Below are positions 49,159 through 61,100 of a DNA stretch of 64,000 nucleotides, in pieces; the stretch's first letter is position 1; each line of letters opens with the position of its first letter. This DNA is from Salvator merianae (Eukaryota > Chordata > Lepidosauria > Squamata > Teiidae). Location: NCBI GenBank assembly GCA_003586115.2, contig QVOM02000042.1:74597673-74661672 (forward strand), given 5' to 3'. The translations under genes and the position numbers were made by a program. The notes under the pieces were generated by a model. It was not told where the DNA came from. It saw nothing but the letters and a program-made list of their open reading frames with translations, and ran no database searches.

Positions 49159-52100
49159 GTGAGACATTCCTACCGTTCTTCAAAGACATTTCTCTGATGT
49201 GTATAATTTAAGTAAATAGAACTAACTTTAATGATACAGCACACACAATGTTTAAGTGCACATTCTGTAAGCAATGTTTAAAAACAGCATGCTTCAAATC
49301 TAGTGTGGTATAATACTGTAAATAGAGTTGGATCGTTTCAAATTTCCATTCACCTGCAAAGTTTATTGAGCTTGGGTCTGTACACTCAGCCTATAATTTC
49401 ACAGAGTTGTTAGGGTCAAATGAGGTCAGCCACCTTCCTGCATATTATTCATACATTTCATATTTAAAAAACTGTCCAATATATACTCTAGCCGGAATAA
49501 CCAGCCTCATAGTGCAGCCTCTATTCTTACACCCTTAGATTGCCCCAGTGGATAAATTTTCACGAGAAAACTATATTAAACTAAAAAAATAGTTTTTATT
49601 CTTCCTGTTAGTTGAAGTAGGAATGGTATATTAATATTTATTCATCACCTTTCTTCACAAAAGTTCCACGGATATATAAAGAAGTTCACAAAACATCCAT
49701 GAATGTTCTGTGAAGCCAATGAGAAAGACTTCATTGATGATCAGAATCAGAAGTTTCCAAACTTGGGCTTCCAGATGTTGTTGGACTATAACTCCCATCA
49801 GTCTCCTCCAATGTGACTAAAGTCAAAGATATGAGCTGTTATTTAACAACAGCTGGAGGTCCAAGTTTGGGAACCTTTGTTCCTAGACTTTAACACCAGC
49901 CCACAATGCTATTCATATATAAGTCCCATTAAACTCAGCAGGACTACGCATAGGTGAGCAGCCTTAAGAATTCATAGCTCACAAGGATTATTCTTAAAAA
50001 GTTTATAATTTGTGGGTGGAATTTCATTCTCTAGTTTTGACCTTGTGACCACATAATCCCTCTAAATAATAGAAGCAGCTAAGGGTCATCAGTAGCCTAT
50101 TGATTGTGGCAGAGGCAGCATTTTGGGATGGGGGATGAAAATAGGTACATAGCTGATGTGTATCCTGATAGGGATTTAAGATTCCTCTCTTCCCAATTAT
50201 ATTGATCTTTCTAAGGATAAAATCCACTCTGATTTGATTTTATGTATGTAATCACTCTCTGCATATATGCTTGGCCTTATTGTCACTAATGGCCATTATT
50301 CCAGGACAGGGTGGAACGCTCCATCCTGGGATTAGCAACCCATGCCAAGCTGGGACATGTTGTTTCTGACATGGGAGAAGGCCATCCTTATTGGGATGAC
50401 CTGTCCTGCACCAGTCCCCATGCCAGCTTCAAAGCCCATGTCGGCTTCAGAGATGGCATGTGGGGGAGGGCTGCAATGCTCCAAAGCCTAGGAATGAAAG
50501 TTCTTGGCCTTCAGAGCTCCTGAAGGGGCCATTTTGGTGACACACTGTTGCACCACCGAAAAGGATTCCCTGTGGTATATCAGATCACAAAGGCATGCTG
50601 TCTGCATGTCTTTGTGGTCCAGTATACTATCCCTAGCAATACCAGTAGATCTCGATGGTGAGGTCTACTGATAAATGAGACTAAGGCACCATTTTGGATA
50701 CCCTGTATGGATGGAGCATGCTAGGAGGTGGTGAGACCTCCTGTACACTGCACTAGTGTGTGCAAGGGGAAACCTCTATGCCTCATCCTATCACAGGACA
50801 ATGTCCCATGCAGAAAGAGCCTTTGTGTAACTTCCAGAGGTCACATGCGAAAGAGCAAAAGTGGCCGATAAGCTAAAGTCTATGAGCCACAGTTGAAAAT
50901 GTGTTTAATCCTGGTTTTAAAGCACTTGTGGTTTAGTTTTTAACAAAGACTTTGTATTTTCTTTTAACAGAAATGAACATCCAAATATTCATCCAGAAAA
51001 TCAAGAGTTAGTGAGAGCAGTAAGACAACAAATACACTCAGAGCAGGTATTATACAATCTATTTCTTCTTTTCACAGACTTCATTTAGTGTTGATTCTCA
51101 AAGGTTTTCTCACACAATTGTCAGAATGTAGCTAAATATCAGCCTCACAGATTTTCTGTTCCTGGACTCCTTGGATTGGATAAATTTTATGTAAATTCTT
51201 TTGTTGCATGCTGTGATACACATTTTTTATTGAGCTAGTCATCACATCTCATATAAATTGTCTGTATGATCACTCTACCCCAAATGTTTTGAGCAGATGG
51301 CTGCTATGCTTTCATTTGGTTTATATAGATTCCCTAATGAAGCATATTAAGCCTTCAGATTCTGGTGCATCTATCTATATTCAAAGTAGTGGTTGTCCTG
51401 CATGGTCCTAAAGAAAGTTCTTTTTTACTTGCTTTAACTGGAGTTACAGGTGACCAGGCTAGATACACATGTTCTCTACCACTAAGATAAGTGCTTCTTC
51501 CAATTAAAAAATAAGTTCTATGTTGATTAATGCAGAGGTTACATTCCAAAAAAACCAGTGCATAGCTGGAAACTGCATAGATTGAGCAATTGACTAACAT
51601 GTAAAACCAGAGGTTAGGAGAACCACAGTGAAAAACTCTATTGGCTGCCCTTGGTCCCCAACTACTAGGGCTACAACTATGGAAGACCTTATTGGCTGAA
51701 GCTTAAGGGCATGTTGTGGCCATGGCCTGAGTAATAAGGGTTAAGATATGCCTCCAGAGATCTATGCTGAGGCCCCTTGGGCTGCGGTGAAGACAACTTT
51801 TGGCAGCCCCTTTTCTGGCCTTTTTCCTCCTGAAAAACGTGCTGTGACTGGCTGAAGAAAGTGGAACTTCTCTAAACATTCTGCTGTGACACCAGCCCCA
51901 AAATGGCAGTGGTCATGTGCTCTGTAATTTCAAAATGGCAGTGGCCATGGAAGAGTGCTGGAGCATTCTTCTCAAGCCAGCTGTTGCAGGCTTAAAAAGC
52001 AGAACATGTGATGAGTCCCAGGCCTCTCTGCTAGAGGTAGGAAGTGAGGTTTGCGTGCTTACGATTGCAGGAGCAGTAGAGGCAGGGGAAAAATTATAAA

Positions 52101-55100
52101 TGAAATTTATAAAACATGTTATGCCAAATTAACAGGGACTCATAAATTTAGGTAAGTCAAAATTCAGCAAATGCATTATTGCAAATCTGCACAGATAGAA
52201 TCTCCTTCCACCCAAGTACCTGTTAAAAGTTCAAATAAAGATTTCCCCCACAACTCCCCCAAGTTTGTGATGGGCATGTTGACCACATCGTGGCTTGTCT
52301 GCCGGCATCTAGATAGCCTGGTAGACAGTGCTGTGGAGGTACCAGTGGTTGTGATATATGTTGATACCAACAGCATTTGGAAAGCTAAGTGGGAAGTTCT
52401 GGAAGCTAAACTTAGGCTGTTAGGTATAAGATTGAAGTCCAGGATGTCCCAGGAAATGCTACGTGTTCCAGCCAAAGGACCAGCTAGACAGGCAGGGCTC
52501 AGGGCTCTCAATGTGTGGATGAATCAATGGTGTTGAGAGGAAGCATGCAAATTTTAAATGTACTGGGGAACATTTTGGGATAAACCAAATCTATATAAAA
52601 GGGATGAGTTACACTTGAAGCAAGAGGGAACCAGACTACTAACAGTTAATAATAAAAAGTTTGCAGAGCAGCTTTTAAACTGATCTCTGGGGGGGAGAAG
52701 CTTACAGGAATTGGGTAGCATCCAGTTTGGGAAAGTGCATATTTGAGTGAGTGGAATTAAACAAAAAGATGAAATGGGCAGCCTAAGAATTCTTATGGTT
52801 TTACAGAACTGTACAGAGACCTCAAACTTTCATAAAGGAAACTTCCTAAAATGAGGAAAGTAGTAAAAAGAAAATTGAAAAGGAAAATTAAAAGAGTTCA
52901 GTCATGCCAAAATGCGTGGAGACTATTTACAAATACAGTAATGGAGGCTCAGTTTAGAATGCATAAATAAAAAAGGAAAGGACATTTCCAAGTACAAGAT
53001 TACAAGTATAGTATGGGAAATCATTAAAAGCAAGAAGAGCTCATTTAGAAAATGGAAGACTTGCCCTAAAGAGAAGAATACATAAATTCTGGCAGCACAA
53101 GTGCAAGGCAGCAATAAGGAATGCTAAGGTATCTGAGGAGCACATTGCTAAAAACATCAAAAGAAATAATAAGAGCTTCTTTAAGTACCTCAGAAAAGCA
53201 ACCAGAAAATAAGTTGGACAATTAGATGACAATGAATAGAAAGTGATAATTAGAGAAACTAAATAAATTCTTTGAATCTGTTTTCACTGAGGAAGACAAA
53301 GGGTATGTGCCTGCAACTGAGCCTGTCTTTTTAGGGAGGGAGCTAAAAGAATTAAACTGGATAGAGATAACCAGGGAGGAGATTCTGCTGTGTCTTGATA
53401 AACTAAATACTAACAATTTGCTGGGACCAGTTGGCATTCATTCAAGAGTTCTTAAAAGAACTTAAATTGCTGATCTTCTAGCCAAAATATATATTACTTA
53501 ACATGAGTTGGTAGGTATATAGAGAAGCAATAATTGCTGAAAGAAAATCAGCATGGCTTCTGCAAAGGCAAATCATGCCTTACTAAGTTGTTAGAATTTT
53601 TTGAGGAGTTTTAATAGGCAACGTGGATAAACATTATCCAGTTGACATTTTCTATCTGGACTTTCAGAAGACTTTTCAGAAAGTCCCTCATCAAAGACTC
53701 TGGAATAAACTCATCAGTAGTGGAATGAGAGGACAGGTCCTATCATGTCCTGGATTGGTAAATGGCTGGAGGACAGGAAAGTGAAAGTAGTAATAAATGG
53801 ACAATTCTCAGACTGGAGGAAAGTAAAAAGTGGTGTCCCTCAAGGTTCAGTATTGGGACCTGTATTTTTTATTCTTAAATCATCTAGAAGTAGGAGTAAG
53901 CCGTGAGATAGCAAAGTTTGCTAATGACACTAAATTATTCAGGGTAATAAATATTGAAAGAAATTGCGAAGAGCTCCAGAGGGACCTCTTGACATTGGGC
54001 GAGAAGACAACAAAGTGGCAAATGTGTTTCAATCTTTGTAAGTGCAAAGTGATGCACACTGGGGCAAAGAACCCCAATTATACCTATAAGCTTATGGAGG
54101 CTGCGCCTTTTGTGACAGATCAAGAAAAAGATCTTGGGGTTCTGGTGGACAGCTCAATAAAGGCATTGACTGAGTGCAGCAGCAAAGAAAAAAATCAATG
54201 TGGGGGTAGTTAGGGAGGGAAGAGAAAATAAATTAGCAAGCATCATTTTGCCTCTTTATAAATCTATTATGAAGCCATATTTGGGATACTGTGTACAAGT
54301 TTGATCACCACACCTCAGAAAGGATGTTGTGGAACTGGGAAAAGGGTAGAAAAGGGCAACCTGAATGATCAGAAAGCTGGAACACCTCCCTTACAAAATT
54401 AGGCTGCAACCTCTAGGCAGCTTCAGCCTTGAAAGGCAGTGATTAAGAGGTGTCCTGATTGAAGTATATAAAATCATGCATGGTGTGGAAAAAGTGGATC
54501 GAGAAATTATTTTCTGTATCGCACAACACTAGAATCAGAGAGAACTTTATGACGCTGATGGGTAGGAGAGTTAGAACTAACAAGGGGAAGTATTTTTTTC
54601 ACCCAGAGTTCCATTGCTTTATGGAATGTACTAAAAGAAGAGGTGGTGACAGCAACTAGCCTAAATATCTTTAAGAAAGTTTTGGACAAATTCATGGAGG
54701 ACAGGTGTATCAAGGCTACTAGAACCAATGCCTAGGTGTTATCTCTATGCTGGAGAGACAAGCAAGATGTCACTAAAGGCCATTTGCAGAGAGTTGAAAA
54801 CAGGTGAAGATTTTGCCTTCATCTTCTGCCTGAGAATACCCAGAAACAATTAGTGGGCCACTGTGTGAGACAGGATGCTGGACTAGATGGGCTGTGGCCT
54901 GATCTAGAGCAACCCTCTTATGTTCTTATCACGAATTGGGAATTTGCAAATACAAGTTTATTTAACCTGTGGGAAATGGTAGGGGAAGAGGTAAAGGAAA
55001 AGCCCTTTTAGTATATATTCCCATTACTTCCTCCCCTAAGGGTTTACAGGTCGCTACCTGAGGTGGAAAAGAAGGTGACAAAGGTGGCTTGGATGGTGAA

Positions 55101-58100
55101 AAAAAAAAATGAAGAAAAGCTACAAAGAAAAATGAAATATAGAAAAGGAGGAGGAGGATTGACTGGGAAGCAGTGTTGGTGTCTAGGTTGTTCAAAATGG
55201 GGGAAAACGCAATCGTAAAAGTTTTATAGAGACTCATTTATTTGCATTTTTATCCTGCTGTATACCCAAAGGTCTCAGACTGAGTTACAGCAATAAAAAC
55301 AGAATGTAAAATACACATACTAAAACAGTTGACAGATATGTGAGTTGTAAAAAAGGAAATCTTGTACAATTGCTTATTTGTAAAATTGTAAATAGTGATA
55401 GATGACAATGTTCTATTTTATTGAGTCTAGACCTGTCTGGCAGATCAGGAATCCTGATCCAAAACACTGTTTTTCAATATTTTTTAGGGTTTTTTTGTTG
55501 TTGTTCCCAAGTTGCACGCTGCAGCAGAGGGAAGATTTGGCATGATCTACTCTGTGTTATGTCAAACCACAGTCTCCCCAGCTCCCTGGTGCAGCCAGTT
55601 TGGCTGCCTGAACCACACAAACTGGGGATACAGTGGCTTGGCAGAGTGCAAATGTAGATTACACCATGCTTCCATCTGCTTCTGGTACAAAGTGTGGCAG
55701 GGGAGCAGAAGGCCTGCAGTGGTTTGGAAAGGTTAATTAAACTGCCGTGTATACTTAATCAATCCTCTTGGTTGGAATGAAGTCTCCAACATAAGGTTTT
55801 CCTACCAAATCTCAGCTCTAAACAGCACAGAGAAAGAGTGCCTTGCCAGATTTGAGCCAGCTTGAAAGAATATCTTGATGCCATTAGGTCTGTGGAGTAA
55901 AAGCATTTATGACCAAACTGGCATTAATGCTGAATGACCAGTACCTTCCCAGGTTTTTGTGAGGACAGTAAACCTGATCTCAGTTCCTCAAGGAAAGGGG
56001 CATGGTAGCAACTTTCACCTCTGGAGAAAATCCAGCTGTTCATCCTAGAAGCCGTGAAAGGGAGGGTAAGATGGTTTGCCTTATAGGTTTACATTAATAG
56101 AGAGTCTTGGTAAGATGAGGTTCCCTGCAGAAGCAAACAGGCTAGTACACCCATTCCAGTCTAGGGGAATCCCTTGCGAGGCAAGTATTCGCGTAGCACT
56201 GGCTGCCAGGGCAGCCAGTAGCGGAGATTGGAGGGATAAGCATGAAACCATCTGGCCTATCTTTTTCTCTACTGAGTGAACAAAGCATTCTGTGGTATTT
56301 CCACTACATTAAGCTCTAGAACACCACACATGGAGTCACTGTGATGCATTGATGGTTAAGTAAGTCCTTTCTTCCTTTTTCCTTGATTCTGTTGCACACC
56401 AAGCCCTTTCCTTCTTAACTAATCCCCTTTCTTCCTCATCTCTATACAGCCAATGACTCTGTTTCCAAACCTATACCATCCTTCTCTGTTTCCTGACCTC
56501 TTGTTCTTTCTTTTCATGTATGCTTTTGCTCAGCACTCAGTAGTTTCCATCCCTCTTTATTTGCTCAGTGAAGCCTTCACCTGCCTGTTTCAGTGACAAA
56601 ACTGACTTGCTTCTCTGCATAGTGGATTATTTGTATTGTTAATTGTGTAGGCTGAGTGAAACCACATTTCCTATGGTATTGACACTTCATGATTGAGGGT
56701 ATAATAGTATATCTTACAGTTCTGCATCTTATTATGTGCTTCCTCAATAAAACTTCTTCCTTTTCTTCAGATAAGTGCCCAGAATTTTCCATGGTTTTAC
56801 TTCTACGTGGTTTGGTTTTAAGTACTCCATGGTTTAAAGGTCCCATCCACAACAGTCCAGTTTGATAGAGTAGTCTGTATGTAACATATAGATAGTTTGA
56901 TTATTACACCAGCCAAAATGGAAAAGCAAATCTCTCTTTACAATTTTCTTCAGTTCTTGCAAATAGGATTAGTCTGCATCTTCTACCAGGTAAAATAATT
57001 TCCTCTGCTTGAAATTTTTTCATCTCTTCCAACAGAATGCAGATGATGACAGGCAGCATTTCTATACTGACATGTCCTGTCCAGTATGTTTACAACAGGC
57101 TGCGTTTCCCATTGAAACAAACTGTGGACATCTTTTCTGTGGTAATTTCTATATAATTTGTTGCATCATCAGGCTGCTGAGATGTTGCATCATCAGGCTG
57201 TATGTTGAACAGTGATGTATTTGCGTAGCAAGTACCAGTTTGGTTCAACCCCAGACTGTGCCAATTTGACTGTAGACTGAACCAGCTGGGCAATGAATCA
57301 TATCATAGTCAACATAAGCTAGTTCAGTGGCATGGAGCCTGGTGTGAAAGGATCACTCCTCCACACCTTCCTCTTCCTTGGCCAAGGAAGGGCCATTTGC
57401 TGGGCTCCAGCAGACGAACCACTGGGGATCAGTTCTTTAGCAGTAAACAGTTTTCCGTATGTGGTACTTGTTTTCTTTTGTATTGTTGCCAGGATGAGCC
57501 CAGCCAGCATCCTCCTGCCTTTACTCTGCTGACACTTGGCCTCTACCTGCATGAAGAAGTTCTCCTCAACACATAAGACTAAAAAGACCTGAATCACCTG
57601 TTGTCAAAATAAACTAAGAACTCATTTATGCACCAGCCCTAGTGCTAAGTAAATGGTGCGTGCAGAGAAAGAGTGATTTTGGATTGGCTTTCAGAGACAT
57701 GAAATTCCACCTTCTTGATTCCCTCCTATTGACTTCATTTGGTTGATATTAAGTGCTTGTAATAGATAACTTCCAAAATATATGAATTCAAGTCTTTAAC
57801 TTAGAAAGTATGTGAAATTACTGATAGGATATGGTTTAAGAAATTCACAAGATTCTAACAGCACTAACTTCAAGAGAAAGGTTAGGCACCATTTGCGTTC
57901 AAGCTGACTTTGGCCAGAAATATAGATGAGTACTTAATTCACTATTGTTTATAAATAGATCTGATGATGATTTATTTTTCATTTAACAATTTATATCCAT
58001 CCCTTCACCAAAAGGTCCCAGGGCGGGTCACAATGATAAAAAAAAGGTAAAATATATACAATATTCTTAAAATACGTTTAAAATATAACCCTCCGTCCCT

Positions 58101-61100
58101 GGCAGGACAATACCCAGAGGAAGCTAAACATCAAAGGTCTGGGTGAAGAGGTTCTACCATTTTGGTGCTAGCTCAATAATTTGATTGGGTCGTTACTTAA
58201 GTAGTCACCATCACTGTCTACATTTCATTCAAATACCAATTTCTGTTGTGAATATAATCTAACAAGCTAGTAACGCTATTACTTTTTTTAGGTACCTGCA
58301 TTATTGCATACTGGAGGCAGGGCTCATGGCTGGGTGCAATACATTGCCCCATCTGCAGGCAGACGGTAATATGCACTGTTCGAAGTTCTGATATAAAATT
58401 CAGTTAACATTTGATTTACATTAAATGTAAGGGGAAGCAGTCTGGTGCAATCTGAAATAAAACATAATTTGAAATGAGTACTCTCAGGGCAAGTTTAGAA
58501 AGTTACTATGGCTGTAATCTTTTACCTGTATGAATTTAAAATGCCAACTTTTGCTCTAAAGTATTACCTCGTTCCAAAGAGCTGTGTTAAAATTCTTAAC
58601 AGCAAACTTAAGAACTTCAGAATACAACAGCACATTTTTAATGGTGCTTTCACTGTTTCTTTTTGTATGTGGACTTTTACAGTGCACGTTGGCTCAAGGG
58701 AGCAAGAGTGACAGGAGCAAAGCTGAGGAAGCATTTAGTTGGGTGCTGGTGATCAGGGCTGTGCTTGATACCTCACCACTGAAGCCCCCAGGGTGTTGGG
58801 AAGGATAATCTGGGGACTCTCCAGACAGTAAGAGGCAATACCAGATCTTAATGAAATGCTGACATTGCCCTGAAGAATAGCCTGTCAGACACACACAGGG
58901 TTCCTCTGGCATTGCATTGTAAGTGACTTCCAGGAGCTTCATGTGCCCATGTTTTTTTCCATGTGTTCAGCAAGTTCCCAGAAGTTGCTTTCAATGCCAT
59001 GCTGAAAAAGCCTCACCGGATGATCTAGTAAGTGCCTCTATGCTGGATCCATAAAGATAGTCCTGGGGATCTCACACTATCCTTACTTTGAGTTAAGCAC
59101 CTGATGGATGAGCAGGACCCCAAAATGGCATCAAGGCTGTCTGGCAGTCTCTCCGTGATGTCAGCATTTTTAGCTTATCTGGAAGCAGCCTTCGTTGGCA
59201 GATTTTGGTGTGAGAGGTCTTCATGACTTCAAATAACACAGTCCATATTAACAAGTGGAGTTAGCACCTACTATTACACAAGCAAGTCCAAATTGTTTAA
59301 AATGAAACACCTACAATATTTCCTTATTTAAATAATAGATGTTGCTGAGTTGTCCAGCAGAATTACATAATTGCATACATCAGCTACCCTTCCATATATG
59401 ATTGAAAGTGCTTTATCTGTCTGAGGGTAGCAAGAGCTCTGTGTTAATGTTGGATATTCATGGAATATATTTTTGTTGTTCTTTGGACTGATGCTACCAT
59501 ATGTATGTTAGACTAATCTGGCAAGTGGTTTACAACAAAATATGCTTGTTACCAGAACTGGCAAATTTTTACTAGCTCTACATTATGTATAAATGCTGTG
59601 GTTGTAGGAGGAGGATGGCAGGGACATCTTGTGCATCCATTCTGGAGCTTAGTTTTGTGTCCTATATTTGGCCTATTGTTATTACACATTGCCAAAAGTA
59701 CTGTACAGTATTAGGTAACTACTAAGATTAAATGGCTGATTTCTTAATTGTGTTTAGGTAACTCTGTTTCTACCGCTCTTCAGTGAAGGGCAAGAGGATG
59801 CAGCGCTGGTACTTCAGGACATCACAGATTACAACAGAAGGTTCTCAGGGCAGCCAAGATCGGTACGTAAAGAATGACAGTCAGTAAGACCAGGCTACAG
59901 AGTTTCTCTTAGTTGACAAGCTTTGCATCGTCCTTTGCTGAGTACCAGAAAAGCCACTTTCTAAGGCCATCTCCAGTATTTTTTAAGGGAGAAGAATTTT
60001 GCTTTTGCCATAGGTTTTTTATTAACTGCTCTTGCCACCAGTTTTGCTGTGTAGACTTCTGCTGCTGATGTGCTTTAAATTGCTTTAGTCCTTCAGATTT
60101 AGTCCTTCTGCTCTTTTCATGGACTGAACTGACTATGGCTTGCTTATCTGAGCCAGTCAGTGTTGTGTCTGTTCCCCACTTCCCACCCCTATGTACATTT
60201 TTTACTAGCAAGAATAGCTTCTTTCCCTGCCAAAGCAGAAAACATTTGTTGACTTTTTTTCACTTTGAAAAGGAAAATCCTTCCTTTCAGTGTCCCTTTA
60301 AGAGAAGGACGAGTAGAAAAGTGGGTTATGGTACTGGCATATATGCAGCTGCACCTGAAGTTTGATGCCTACCTTCACACTTCCATGAGATGTGCTTTTC
60401 CCCACATTTCAGAAGGAAGTACACAGCCTACACTAAGCACAGTAGCAGAGGTTGAACTAATTAATTAATTAGACTTTTATATTGCAGAATCCGCTCATGC
60501 TTCCACCAGTGAGTGAATGGATCTTTTCCTTAGTTTAGATGACATCTCAGTCAACAAGGACTATGCTTACATTTGTTCATAGAAATATCAAAGGCTTTTG
60601 GAGTGTGTCTGAAGTACAGTGCAACCACAAGGGGGATCCTTTTCTCAGCTTTAAGTTTAAGAGCTGAGCTGAATTTATTTTGCCACTGTCCTTCTCTGTC
60701 ATTCAGAATGCCTTGAAAGTGTCTCAGTAAAGTGAGAAGTTCAGACCTTACCTCCCAATTTTAGATCAAAAAAGAGGTCAGAGCTATTTGTCTAATGGCA
60801 AACTCAGCACTCTTTCCAAACTTGGCTGACATTGTCCCTATGCTTGTGCTAGGTTATCGTTTTTGAGGGTTAATACTTTTCTACTCTCTAAACTTCAAAC
60901 TGGGGAAGGATTATTTAAGCACCATGGAGCTCTAGGGATGATACCCACCCCCTTTCCTAGCTTCAAACTTGAGCTTCGTGAAGGGAGTAAAGAATTCTAT
61001 CTGATCTGTAAAGACAAGATTTGGTTCCCTGTGCAAAAGAGCCCTAGGGATAATACTTTTGGTTAGTATATTATTTAAGAATAAAATGTGCGATTTACTT

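Larger units (their letters stand above)
49159..50970 (+). other. RNF170: RNF170 intron between coding exons 1 and 2
   Basis: No gene. Contains a foldback repeat (49752-49882) and a possible DNA element at about 50280-50830. 49160-49750 and 49890-50270 hold nothing I can name. Confidence 0.75.
51047..57035 (+). other. RNF170: RNF170 intron between coding exons 2 and 3
   Basis: About 6 kb dominated by a CR1/L3-like LINE (52171-54935) and a LINE/SINE tail (55225-55320). 51050-52160 and 55330-57000 hold nothing I can name. Confidence 0.75.
57142..58291 (+). other. RNF170: RNF170 intron between coding exons 3 and 4
   Basis: Contains a 24-bp tandem duplication just after the donor and an L2/SINE-type 3' end at 57960-58110. 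57210-57950 holds nothing I can name. Confidence 0.75.
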
